Of a DNA stretch of 64,000 bases, positions 55,070 to 64,000 are shown in pieces. The notes beneath the pieces are model-generated. The model was not told where the DNA came from and did no database searches. It worked only from the letters and a program-made list of their open reading frames with translations. The DNA is from Periplaneta americana (taxonomy: Eukaryota; Arthropoda; Insecta; Blattodea; Blattidae), in assembly GCF_040183065.1 (NCBI RefSeq), contig NC_091122.1:160995955-161059954 (forward strand), in the 5' to 3' direction. Numbering within the stretch: position 1 is the stretch's first letter; every line of letters starts with the position of its first letter. A program made the position numbers and the translations under genes.

Positions 55070-56372
55070 ATTTATAACAAATAACGAAAAGACTAACAAG
55101 AGCACTGAACGAACAGCAGCCAGAAGAACAAGCTGGATTTCGATCGGGGTACAGTACAATAGACCACCTACAAGTCATGAACCAACGTTTTGAAAAAACG
55201 CAAGAGTACAACATAGGGATCTTCATAGCCTTCGTCGATTTCACTAAGGCATTCGACTTAGTAGAGCATGAATTCGTCTGGAAAGCACTGACAGAACAAG
55301 GCATTCCACAAAAATACGTCAGACTACTTGCTAAGCTATATGACAACAGCCAAGCAAAAATAAGAACCGAGAGGGAGGCGGACTCTTTGCACTAGGAAGA
55401 GGAGTCAAACAGGGGGACCCTCTATTGCCAAAGCTCTTCACAGCTCTACTGGAAAGCCAAATACGCAAACTGAACTGGGACACTGAGCATGGAATAAACA
55501 TTAACGGAGTGAACCTCACCCACCTACGCCTCGCGGACGACATCGTGCTGGTGGCAAGGTCGGCGGAGAAGTTAGAACAAATGTTAATAGACCTCGAAAA
55601 AACGAGCGCGGAAGCGGGCCTGCAAATGAACCCCAAAAAGACACAAGTAATGACCAACGACACAGAATTACCAATAAACATCAACGGGACACCAATAGAA
55701 TATGTACCGGAATATGTTTACCTGGAACAAAACCTAGCATTCCACTACAACATAGAGAAAGAGGTGAAAAGAAGAATTGGACAAGCCTGGAAGAAATTCT
55801 GGAGCCTCAACTTCATTCTGAAAGACGCAACCCTGAAAAGAGTACAAAAGCGGAAGTGCTAGAAAAATGTGTGTTACCGGTACTGACATACGGTAGCCAA
55901 AGCTGGTCATCAAACGGGAAGACAAAGCACATGATCCAAGTATGCCACAGAAAAATGGAGAGGATGATATTGCGAGTATCTCTAAGGGACAAGATCCGGA
56001 ACGAAGACATACGTAGAACCACAGGTTTGAAGGACTCGATCGACATAGCAGAAGGGCTCAAATGGCAATGGGGAGGCCACGTGGCGAGGATACAGAGCTC
56101 CAAATGGACATACAGAGCAACCATGTGGACCGGCAAAAGGCGCGTCGGGAGGCAGAAGACCAGATGGGCTGGTCAAACGAGCTGGTCTCGAATGGACGAG
56201 ACTAGCAAGGAACAGAGGAGAGTGGAGACAACAGGCACCGGGACGACAGCGATAGGAGAAGCACAGCATAAATGTAAACGCAGAAATACAGAGGAAGCGC
56301 CAGAACCGACGCGAGCAGCAAATACAGACGCAACAACGGAACCAACAGCGATCATTGAAAGTGCAATATAGT
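55070..56372 (+). pseudogene. LINE reverse transcriptase, frameshifted
   Basis: The first frame has Q-A-G-F-R-S-G-Y-S-T-I-D-H and F-V-D-F-T-K-A-F-D (motif A) to a stop at 55395. The second starts G-V-K-Q-G-D-P-L-L-P-K-L-F (motif B, with Ser changed to Leu) and has L-R-L-A-D-D-I-V-L (motif C) to 55862. The third (from 55856) has V-L-T-Y-G-S-Q-S-W and W-G-G-H-V-A-R. Two frame breaks, near 55385 and 55855, disable it. Confidence 0.85.
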
Positions 56373-56611
56373 GCAATATAAGTGCAAGTGCAAAAGTGAA
56401 GTGAAAAGAAAACGTACCAATCACACACAAAATGTTCAGTGAATACACTGTAGTCGGAATAGCAACAAACCTTTGAAATACCCCAGAGCAACAAACACTC
56501 TCCAGGAATAGCTAGCCTAGTGAGTGCCGGCACCCGCTACTAAGTGAGTGCTCGTAAAGCTACCCCACCTACCGGTGGGAGGCCTTAGCCATCAAGGGAT
56601 GTTATAGGCTA

Positions 56612-56708
56612 AATTCATTCATTCATTCATTCATTCATTCATTCATTCATTCATTCATTCATTCATTCATTCATTCATTCATTCATTCATTCATTCATTC
56701 ATTCATTC
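56612..56708. repeat. ATTC microsatellite (LINE tail)
   Basis: About 24 ATTC units. Confidence 0.95.
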
Positions 56709-57490
56709 AAATTAGGATAACAGTATTTTTATAATGACTGGCAAGGTTCAAACTAAAACTAGCTTCCTGGGTATCGGAAATATTTATTGAAAAGCACGAC
56801 ACATCACATGGAATTAAAATGTAGGCCTATATGATATTCTAGACCTTTCAAGTCAGAGGTGAAACAACATAAAGCGACAAAACATTGTCAATTTAATAGC
56901 CACATAATGATTAATTGATTTGAGTAGGGCATTGCGAAAGTACGTCGTTATTTTATTTATTTTTGGTAGAAGTAACATTTCTTTAAGTATTTATTTATTT
57001 TCCCTGGTACCTTCAATTGAAAACACGTATGATTTTAATTTTTTTTAAGTTATAAGTGGCTGTATGGCGGTATTCTGAAATTCAAATAAAATACCATTTC
57101 GGATTCCGTAATAAATTACGTACATCAATACGCTGAATCTTGATCATATGCACTTAGTTTTGTATCAATTAATGTCGAAAATGTACATGTGACAACGAAA
57201 TCAAAGCACTAAAACGTCAAACGTCATGCCTTTATTTCGCTTCCGCTCGCTTCCACTCTGCGTTGCCAAACCTACCCATGCTCCGGCTTGTAACTAAAGA
57301 AGGCTCTGGTATTTAGACACGTCTATTTGATAAGTCAACCTCTGGAATGTTTACAACGGTAGTATTTCAAGTCTAGAAGGCTGTGATCTGTAGTTTGTTG
57401 TGGCCATTGTTGCCAATTTAATGACTGTGTTATTTTTGTTGTTGTTGTACTTTTTATTAATAATTAATTAAGGCACTTTGAAGCTTTAAC
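56709..57490. other. Interval with no recognised gene
   Basis: Contains the repeat shared with 51286-51330 (57265-57310). CTTTAAC at 57484-57490 is the left target duplication of the P/THAP element. Confidence 0.4.
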
Positions 57491-57719
57491 CACAGTCTAC
57501 TATATACAGTCGCGAATCTTGAGGTGTTGTTTTGCAAATCTCGTGGTAAAGCGCTCCAAGCGGTTAGCAACTAGAAACAATAGACTGTCCATGGTCGACT
57601 TTGGACTGTATCGTATTTCTATCGCGTTGTTGCGTATTTCACATTGATGCTTGTGAAATGTTCGTTATTGGTTGTAATGAAAATGTTAATGGCTAAAATA
57701 TAATAATTTGAATAATAAT

Positions 57720-57866
57720 ATGGGACAAGGAGGAGACGTTTGTAGTGCTATAAATTGTAGCAACAGTAAGAGAAAGAGGCCAGAGTTATCCTTTTTCCGA
57801 TTTCCGAAAGATTCAGAAAGGTTCCTGGGTTTCCACAAGAATGCTGTGCAGAAACAAAACTGTTAA
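57720..57866 (+). pseudogene. THAP domain, first half, of a P-type transposase
   Basis: From ATG 57720, 48 residues: V-C-S-A-I-N-C-S-N-S, the C-x4-C zinc pair, followed by L-S-F-F-R-F-P-K-D-S-E-R, the diagnostic F-x-F-P-x-D of THAP domains. It stops before the C-x2-H. The second half lies instead in the partial copy at 238-500. An intron after residue 48 cannot be excluded. Confidence 0.7.
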
Positions 57867-58019
57867 TTTTGAAGTTCTTTGTGACTGTTAGAATACATTA
57901 TATCCTTAAATTTCACAATGAAATGTTTCAGTCTAACCGAAAGGACATTAGATACCGGTTAAAGTTCTGTCACTTAGGCTGCTAAATTTGCAGAGAAATA
58001 AAGGTTAGGTCTACTTTTT

Positions 58020-58345
58020 TTTTTTCAGAGGATATATTTTTAATTGTAGCTATTAATTTTGTTATCATTTTTATGTGTTATTTTACTAAAGACGTAGAAA
58101 AATTAAGTTTGTTTTAATGAAATTTATTGATCACGTTTTATTTTCAATTCTGGTGGGATTATTATTGCTTAGGCCTACTTTTTTTTGCCAAAGGATATGT
58201 TTTTAATTATAGCTGTTAATTTTGTTGTTATTTTTATTTGTTGCTTTACTAGAGACGTAGAAAAAGTCTGTTACAATAAAATTTATTGATCACGTTTTAT
58301 TTCAAATTCTGGTGTGATTATTATTGCTTAACCTCATCCCACTTT
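58020..58345. repeat. Tandem duplication of about 165 bp in the P/THAP element
   Basis: Two copies with GAGACGTAGAAAAA or AAGACGTAGAAAAA and TTTATTGATCACGTTTTATT. The partial element at 1-275 matches the second copy. Confidence 0.9.
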
Positions 58346-58817
58346 GTTAACTACGTAAGCCTACACTACAAGCATCAGTACACGTAAGTTACTCCATTAA
58401 TTCATATTTCCATTATTATTGTTGTAAAGGGAAATGCAAATTAATATTTATTGGTTTCATAGTTAATTATCGCTATAATCTTGAATGAGTGAAGCTATTA
58501 TAGTAAATTTCAGTTCTTTTTGCACAAACAAAAATTGTATTAACTTATTTCTTGCAGTTATCTTCGAGTTTATGGTGGAATTTAATATACTTCATTAAAA
58601 TAATAAATTAACTTTATGCATTTAATATTTCAATAATGGAAGGAAGGTGTTAATTTTTCCAAAAGAACACGACAACGAAAGTGTAACATATTTTGTCGTC
58701 TGCTAGGAGAGAGATCTGCGATGATGAGGCGATAGTAGCGATCCTAGTGGTGGGCAACTTTCCATGTTTGCATTTTTACTACATATTGAGCTTCGCGACT
58801 GTATATAGTAGACTGTG

Positions 58818-60486
58818 CTTTAACATTATTTTAAATGATAATTCTCAATGGACATTGCAAAATAATCTAGCAAATAACTGAAGTAATTTAATGTGTTGCG
58901 TAAACTTCAAAGAAACAATTTATTGTATAGATCATGTATGTGTATGTTGTAAGGGAGGGGGTATGAATTTTTTTAATGGAGGTATGCCAGGGGAAAATCT
59001 TGGAGTAGCATACCGCCTCTGGTTTTTTTTTCCCCCAATTTCCCTCACTGGGTATGACAGTGTTTTGCTGTCACAGCTTCGGAAAAATTACTGTGATAAA
59101 TAACAGTGATTTTGTCACAGTGTGATTTTTGTGTTCGAGTGATTCTTGCGGATTGTGGGGCTTCGTTTCCTGTCTGTAGATTTCCAAGTCGTCTGAAACT
59201 CAATATCTCTGAACAAACCATTAGGAATACCCATGTTTCTCATCACCAGCCGACAAATATTTATGTTTATCGCTCTTCTGTTAATTGAATTGATATACCG
59301 GTGTCATGTCTTATATCAACAATAGTGATTGGCACGGAGATTACACTAAAAGCAAAACATGCTCTGAGCAGTGTTATCGCGATGTGTGGCGCGTATATTC
59401 TCCTAAGAATATTTACGAATGATTAAATGAATCATTTGTGGAAGAATATTGCGAGCGCATAGCTTCATTATTAAAGAGTTGCCAACGTTAAAGTTTTGGG
59501 TGGGACGAAAATGAATTAGATCCCAGTTATGTTGTCCTTCAAGTTAATCTCATGACTTGCCATAGTCTGTACTCTAAACCAGTGTTGCCAACTGAACGAG
59601 AATGTCATCAAAATGACGGAATTTCAATGTAGCGGACGGGAAAAGAATGGCTTTGACGGGTGACGGATTTTCTGGCGGAAATTACGATTTACATCGTCCT
59701 TTGACATTTTTTTAACTGCTCTCATTTGTAATTGTTTAATTTTTGGTGGAGCGTAGATCAACAAAGCACATCAACTGCAGGACTAGAGGCAGATGATGTG
59801 ACTGAATTATTATTATTTTAATCAAGACTGTTAAGGAAGTTGCGTTAAGATTTGCTTTTATTTGTATATATATATTGAGTGGGTTTTACTTTTTAATTAA
59901 TTTTGGCGGATTCTGATGGATTTCCAGGTGATAGATTGACGGGGATACAATTTATGTGTTGGCCAAAGTGCTGCATTGGAGTTAAATCGCTCGCTTGAAC
60001 TCGGTCGAATGTCGCACGCTCGAGTGAGATGAGATCGGTCGTGATATGCTCATAATAAATAGAAGCACAGTATAAGGTCATCTCACCAACATGTCTTATC
60101 TTGTATGGAAGGCGACAGATAAGATACATATATGTTTTGCTCACACGGTAAAAATAAGGCTTTATTTTCTGCGTTTATGACAAACGTCTAATGGAACGTA
60201 CCAAAACAGTAACATGAAGTTATTTAATAATATAATATGAAAAACTTCGATTTACAGTTATTATTCCTAATTAATAATTATTCAATATTTGATTTACCAC
60301 ATATATAATATGATAGGTCCATGCATAGTGTTTTGCCTATATACTGCGACAATGTAGAAACGTTTTAGAAAATATTAATATATAACAGTAATTTAATAAC
60401 AACATTAGTACAGAGATAACGTCACAGAAAATATAATAAAACGAATAATCATGCAGCACAACTGTTACAAACGCAAAGATTGATAC
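58818..60486. other. Interval with no recognised gene
   Basis: Includes the repeat shared with 51060-51120 (58960-59060). No domain in the short frames. Confidence 0.4.
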
Positions 60487-60490
60487 ACTA

Positions 60491-60545
<55 letters not shown>
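60487..60545. repeat. ATT microsatellite
   Basis: About 19 ATT units; a G run follows at 60663-60674. Confidence 0.95.
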
Positions 60546-61339
60546 GAAAACTTGATACATTTCTTGCATTATCGTGATAGTGTTCTCAGTTTATAATAAT
60601 TACTTTTACATCCAATAACATCTATCAGATATGGCAAAAACAAAATCACTCCTGTGTGTTTGTGGGGGGGGGGGGACATTTACCTACAACATTTATATTA
60701 CATTTTAAAGCAAGTTTTGTAGTTGTACCATGGAGAGGTTAGTTAAACACTGGAAAGTTTTGAAATGATAAACATCTATGATGTTACTACACAGTTCATC
60801 ACTGTAACAAGAACGAATGTCTAACGCTCGGCTTATACCTTTCGAGGATTTATCGCTCGCGACAATTTTACCCATCATGCATGTGCGCTACCTATCGGAT
60901 TATGCTATGAACTACTTGGCTGTAGAGCGAAAAACTCGGATGCAGACCTCTGGTGTTGGCAACACTGCTCTAAACCTGTCATATATGCGTAGTACATCAG
61001 TCGCCTTCGCTGTGAGTCACATGTTGGTCAGAGATGACGATTTCTCGGAGCTGTGATGTTGGAACTGTAGTCACAGCGACAAAATCACAGGTCTGCAAAT
61101 TACATGACCTTCAATGTCCTCTCAAAGTTTATAAACATTTGCAAAATAACGCAGACGTGCTTGGAACTCAGCTTCTTTCAGTTCTTGAAATAGAGCTGAG
61201 ACGAGCTGTTATGGCACCAACCTGCGTGAAGTTCAAAATTGCCGGCCAGCAGGATAGAGGAGTGGGGGTTGTTTGGGTTACGGTTCTCAAGCTCAGAGAG
61301 GCGTTTCACCTCTTTCCAAAAACATTCGTCTTACCTTAG
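60546..61339. other. Interval with no recognised gene
   Basis: Open frames at 60817-61339 have no recognisable domain. Confidence 0.35.
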
Positions 61340-62190
61340 TATCACCACTTTCCTACTCAAGAGTCCGAAGGTACCTAATGGAATTACGCCCGCTATTCCA
61401 TCTTTATATTCTTATTCTCCGTCCGAATGAGACGACTGATCTGTGCTGGAATCAGATGTCCCTAAGTTTATGGAAATGTTCTCCAAAATACTGTCCATCA
61501 CGTGCTCACTTTCAATGTAATTGTTCTCTACTTTCTTCACATAATCATACATTGATGTCCACACCTGTGGAGTAACGGTTAGCACGTCTGGCCGCGAAAC
61601 CAGGTGGCCCGGGTTCGATTCCCGGTCGGGGAAAGTTACCTGGTTGAGGTTTTTCCGGGGTTTTCCCTCAACCCAATATGAGCAAATGCTGGGTAACTTT
61701 CGGTGCTGGACCCCGGACTCATTTCACCAGCATTATCACCTTCATCTCATTCAGACGCTATATAACCTAAGCTGTTGATAAAGCGTCGTAAAATAACCTA
61801 CTGAAATAAAAAAAACATACATTGATATCCATTCTTGGAAGAAGCGATTGCAGAGTCGGCCTCTGCTTATGCGTAGCGTAGAAATTATAGACGAGTCTTC
61901 TTAGGACTTCCTCATCAAAACTCTCTACAGCTTGAACAATCTTCTTCTTCGGCTGTGAATTTTCCGGACTGGAGAAAGAATGTACTGTTCCTGCCTCAAT
62001 ATTTTTCTCTTATTTCTTGATTCTTGCCAAGGTTCGCTTTGAAATAAAAGTGGCAGCCAGTACTCTTGCACACACGCCTTTCAATGGAATTGGCATTCCA
62101 TTTACAACCTCTTCTGACATGAATTTCCATACATTGTATGCTATTTCGTGTCCTTGACTATGAACTACTCTATGATTTCACACCTTAGAC
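61340..62190 (-). pseudogene. IS630/Tc1-type transposase remnant, split by a SINE
   Basis: On the minus strand from about 62165: H-E-I-A-Y-N-V-W-K-F-M, F-I-S-K-R-T-L-A-R-I (helix-turn-helix) and F-D-E-E-V-L-R-R-L-V-Y-N-F-Y, then P-T-L-Q-S-L-L. After the SINE come Y-D-Y-V-K-K-V-E and an acidic serine-rich end. These are the N-terminal domain and tail of an insect transposase; the DDE core is deleted. One in-frame stop lies near 62010. Confidence 0.55.
61561..61815 (+). mobile_element. tRNA-derived SINE, third family, copy 2
   Basis: Almost identical to 53523-53778. The flanks CATACATTGATGTCC (61546-61560) and CATACATTGATATCC (61816-61830) are a 15-bp target duplication with one mismatch. It lies within the transposase remnant. 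Confidence 0.95.
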
Positions 62191-62371
62191 AATGCCATAA
62201 TGAGGGCGCTCAGAAGGACATAATGTTTTCAGTATTAGCAATAGCGGTAGTAGCACAACGTTCTGAACACTCGGACTGCTAGTAACCAATTAACCCAACA
62301 CCCCTCCAGTTGAGTGTGAGGCCGAGTCCAAGAAAACGAACTAAAATGCGTCCCTCGCGCTGGTGCCATAC
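62191..62371. other. Short interval without a gene
   Basis: No coding signal seen. Confidence 0.35.
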
Positions 62372-62884
62372 AGCGTATTCCGAATCTCACCGGACCGGTG
62401 GACAACAATGACGTCACGCTGCAACGAAATAGGAACAAAACTGCTGGAAGGATCGATGGCTGTAATGGCCACTGTATAAGTTGTTCGTGCTACGTTAGCA
62501 AAATTTTGAGAAATTTCCGTACTGCCATCTCGTTCAAAGAAAACAGAGCATAAACAATTTATTTCTTCAACCGGTAGTAATAACTGATCCGTTGACATGT
62601 TCTCTCATAAGCCATTAACATATTGTTTTTACGTTGTGCTTATTACAAACAATACAGCAGAACACACCGCCATGACACAACAGTGCACGATGTCATTCGT
62701 CTGCTAATTCCTGCCCTATACAAAAACCAATCAGATTCACTGATGGCGGCTGATGGAGACTGCCACCACCTCTGCGAGCTGATGGCACCGGTGCGACACC
62801 GGTGGAGCATCAGTCACGCCATCGGTGAAATTCGGAACACCGTGATGGCATCAGATTGCTCAGCGCTGAGATTCGGAATACGCT
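62372..62884. mobile_element. Harbinger-like MITE, copy 2
   Basis: Starts AGCGTATTCCGAATCTCACC and ends GAGATTCGGAATACGCT, colinear with 20919-21444 over the whole length. The open frames in it are also found in that copy and are not protein-like. Confidence 0.8.
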
Positions 62885-63619
62885 CATAACTTCTCATCCG
62901 GGCTCTACCTGTAGTCGATCGATGTGAGTGTGTTCCAATATGCACAATTATACGATTAGCAATAGAATAATTTCGGTTACCTTTTTTTTTTTTGACCAAT
63001 CTATGTATTAAATTTGTAATGTAACTTTCGCCTATTAAAATATTCTTGCATATTTCTGGGCTTTTTTTTTCATTATTTCTTTAGAATTTTCATTAATTGT
63101 TATAAAACCGTCTCTACAAATGAAGGACCTTTAATAATAAAAGAAAATTTTACTCAAGATTTAGTCACAGAAACAAACTAGCTCTGAAGATGACTAATAT
63201 TGAAGTCGAAACTAGTCAACTAAGGCAATTTACCAACTTAGTTTCAATTTAACACTACAAAATTGTTTCTGTAACTAAATATTAAGTGATATAAAGTGTT
63301 AAATGTGTATAAAATAGAACATTTATTAATACAAAAAGTAAATTTATTAATGATCAGTGAACACATTACTACATCAAGAAGTAGATCTTAAAAAAAGAGA
63401 GAGCATTACAAACTTTGTTTAAATGCCTGGAAGAAAAATATCATCTACACGAAGACAACTGGGAGGTGATTCGATTATGGCTTAGGACGCATGGAAATAC
63501 TTCAGTATTTTTTTTTCCCATAGATTTCATAGTGATACCTCAGTTGTTCAGAATATATTTAAACAAATTTTAATTTCTCCTTTGTTAATTATAAATCACA
63601 ATTTGTACAGTTTTATAAA
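62885..63619. other. Interval with no recognised gene
   Basis: AT-rich, no coding signal. Confidence 0.4.
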
Positions 63620-63800
63620 TGAATAAATAAATTATTCAGTTTAAGGACGCCTTATGATTTTCTAGCGTCTGAGTGAGATGAAGGTGATAATACCAGCGAA
63701 ATGAGTTCAGAGCCCAGCATCGAAAATTATCCAGGATTTGAACCCAGGCCCGCTCGTTTCACGGTCAGGCATTCTGTTACTCCACAACGAAACGGTGGAC
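63620..63800 (-). mobile_element. SINE, third family, diverged copy
   Basis: The inverse of the 53523-type body is recognisable: GTCTGAGTGAGATGAAGGTG, then a degraded B box (TTTGAACCCAGG) and CTCCAC near 63780. It is more diverged than the two plus-strand copies. Confidence 0.7.
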
Positions 63801-64000
63801 TCAAATTGGTGTTACATTTTTCAATAATCAGAAACTGCCCACTGAAAGATGCACTGGAAGGAACGGCGAATGGGAGAAGGGTTCGGGTCAGAAGAATATA
63901 TCATATGATAGACGACATTAACATACATGGATCATATATGGCTAAATCATCCTAAACTTTGTGCCACCACAAAACTGATTAGTAGCCTAACAAACCAAAC
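63801..64000. other. Window end, no recognised gene
   Basis: No coding signal that I can support. Confidence 0.3.

Larger units (their letters stand above)
55070..56708 (+). mobile_element. RTE-like LINE, 5'-truncated, with ATTC tail
   Basis: Three coding blocks with frameshifts are followed by a 3' region. It ends in a long ATTC microsatellite (56612-56708), which serves as its tail. GC content of the coding part is higher than that of the flanks. Confidence 0.85.
57491..58817 (+). mobile_element. P/THAP-type DNA transposon, 1.33 kb
   Basis: The ends CACAGTCTACTATATACAGT and the exact inverse form the terminal repeats. A perfect 7-bp duplication CTTTAAC flanks it (57484-57490, 58818-58824). 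Inside is a THAP-domain start and a tandem duplication (58020-58345). The right subterminal part (58726-58817) matches the MITEs at 1114 and 21471, so those are deletion derivatives of an element like this. Confidence 0.85.

Noticed and set aside
55982..56533. 183-residue Cys-rich minus-strand frame
   Set aside because: It is antisense to the LINE RT tail and its composition reflects the sense codons; no domain.

Overview
This is eukaryotic DNA: AT-rich, full of microsatellites, and mostly made of nested transposable elements (TEs). The TE set (RTE-like, L2-like and R2-like LINEs, tRNA-derived SINEs, piggyBac, hAT, Tc1/mariner, PIF/Harbinger, P/THAP elements, a Helitron) and the exact SINE and LINE tail sequences suggest an insect. 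From memory they look most like a cockroach (Periplaneta or a near relative). That attribution is inference, not a search result. There are no rRNA genes, CRISPR arrays, operons or intact tRNA genes.

The most interesting content is a family of small secreted-type, cysteine-rich peptide genes, all on the + strand: copy 1 (12600-12842), copy 2 (39081-39317), copy 3 (44613-44844) and copy 4 (50532-about 50760). They share a hydrophobic leader starting M-x-x-S-V, a cysteine core C-x3-C-x6-C-x5-C-x5-C, a similar 5' leader, and an upstream module (core GGTTATGTT) 172-195 bases before the start. Copies 1 and 2 are open; copy 3 is frameshifted; copy 4 has lost its start codon and is frameshifted. I cannot assign the family to a known one; its C-terminal half resembles a WAP four-disulfide core. 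In copies 1 and 4 two unrelated LINEs are inserted at nearly the same point of the upstream module, which splits it.

Layout. 0-3.7 kb: P/THAP-type elements, a hAT nested in a P-type MITE, and an RTE fragment. 4.2-9.1 kb: a SINE, an 83-bp x 21 tandem array, ATATC/TATAA satellites and small DNA transposons. 9.2-12.4 kb: an almost full-length RTE-like LINE with an 11-bp target duplication. 12.4-12.9 kb: peptide copy 1. 14.8-17.8 kb: a DNA transposon with an unusual transposase. 18-23 kb: Tc1-type MITE, SINE, Harbinger-like MITE and a P-type MITE holding a LINE. 23.4-29.8 kb: LINE remnant, Tc1-like element, Harbinger-type element holding an R2-like LINE. 30.5-33.5 kb: a Helitron holding an L2-like LINE. 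34.5-36.4 kb: zinc-finger sequences split by a Harbinger element. 38.8-50.8 kb: peptide copies 2, 3 and 4 with mariner, hAT and LINE insertions between them. 51.3-54.1 kb: piggyBac holding a SINE. 55-56.7 kb: RTE-like LINE with an ATTC tail. 57.5-58.8 kb: P/THAP element. 61.3-64 kb: transposase remnant, SINE, Harbinger-like MITE and a SINE fragment.

The peptide genes are the only likely host genes. Almost everything else is TE sequence, much of which can be ordered in time by nesting and by target-site duplications.
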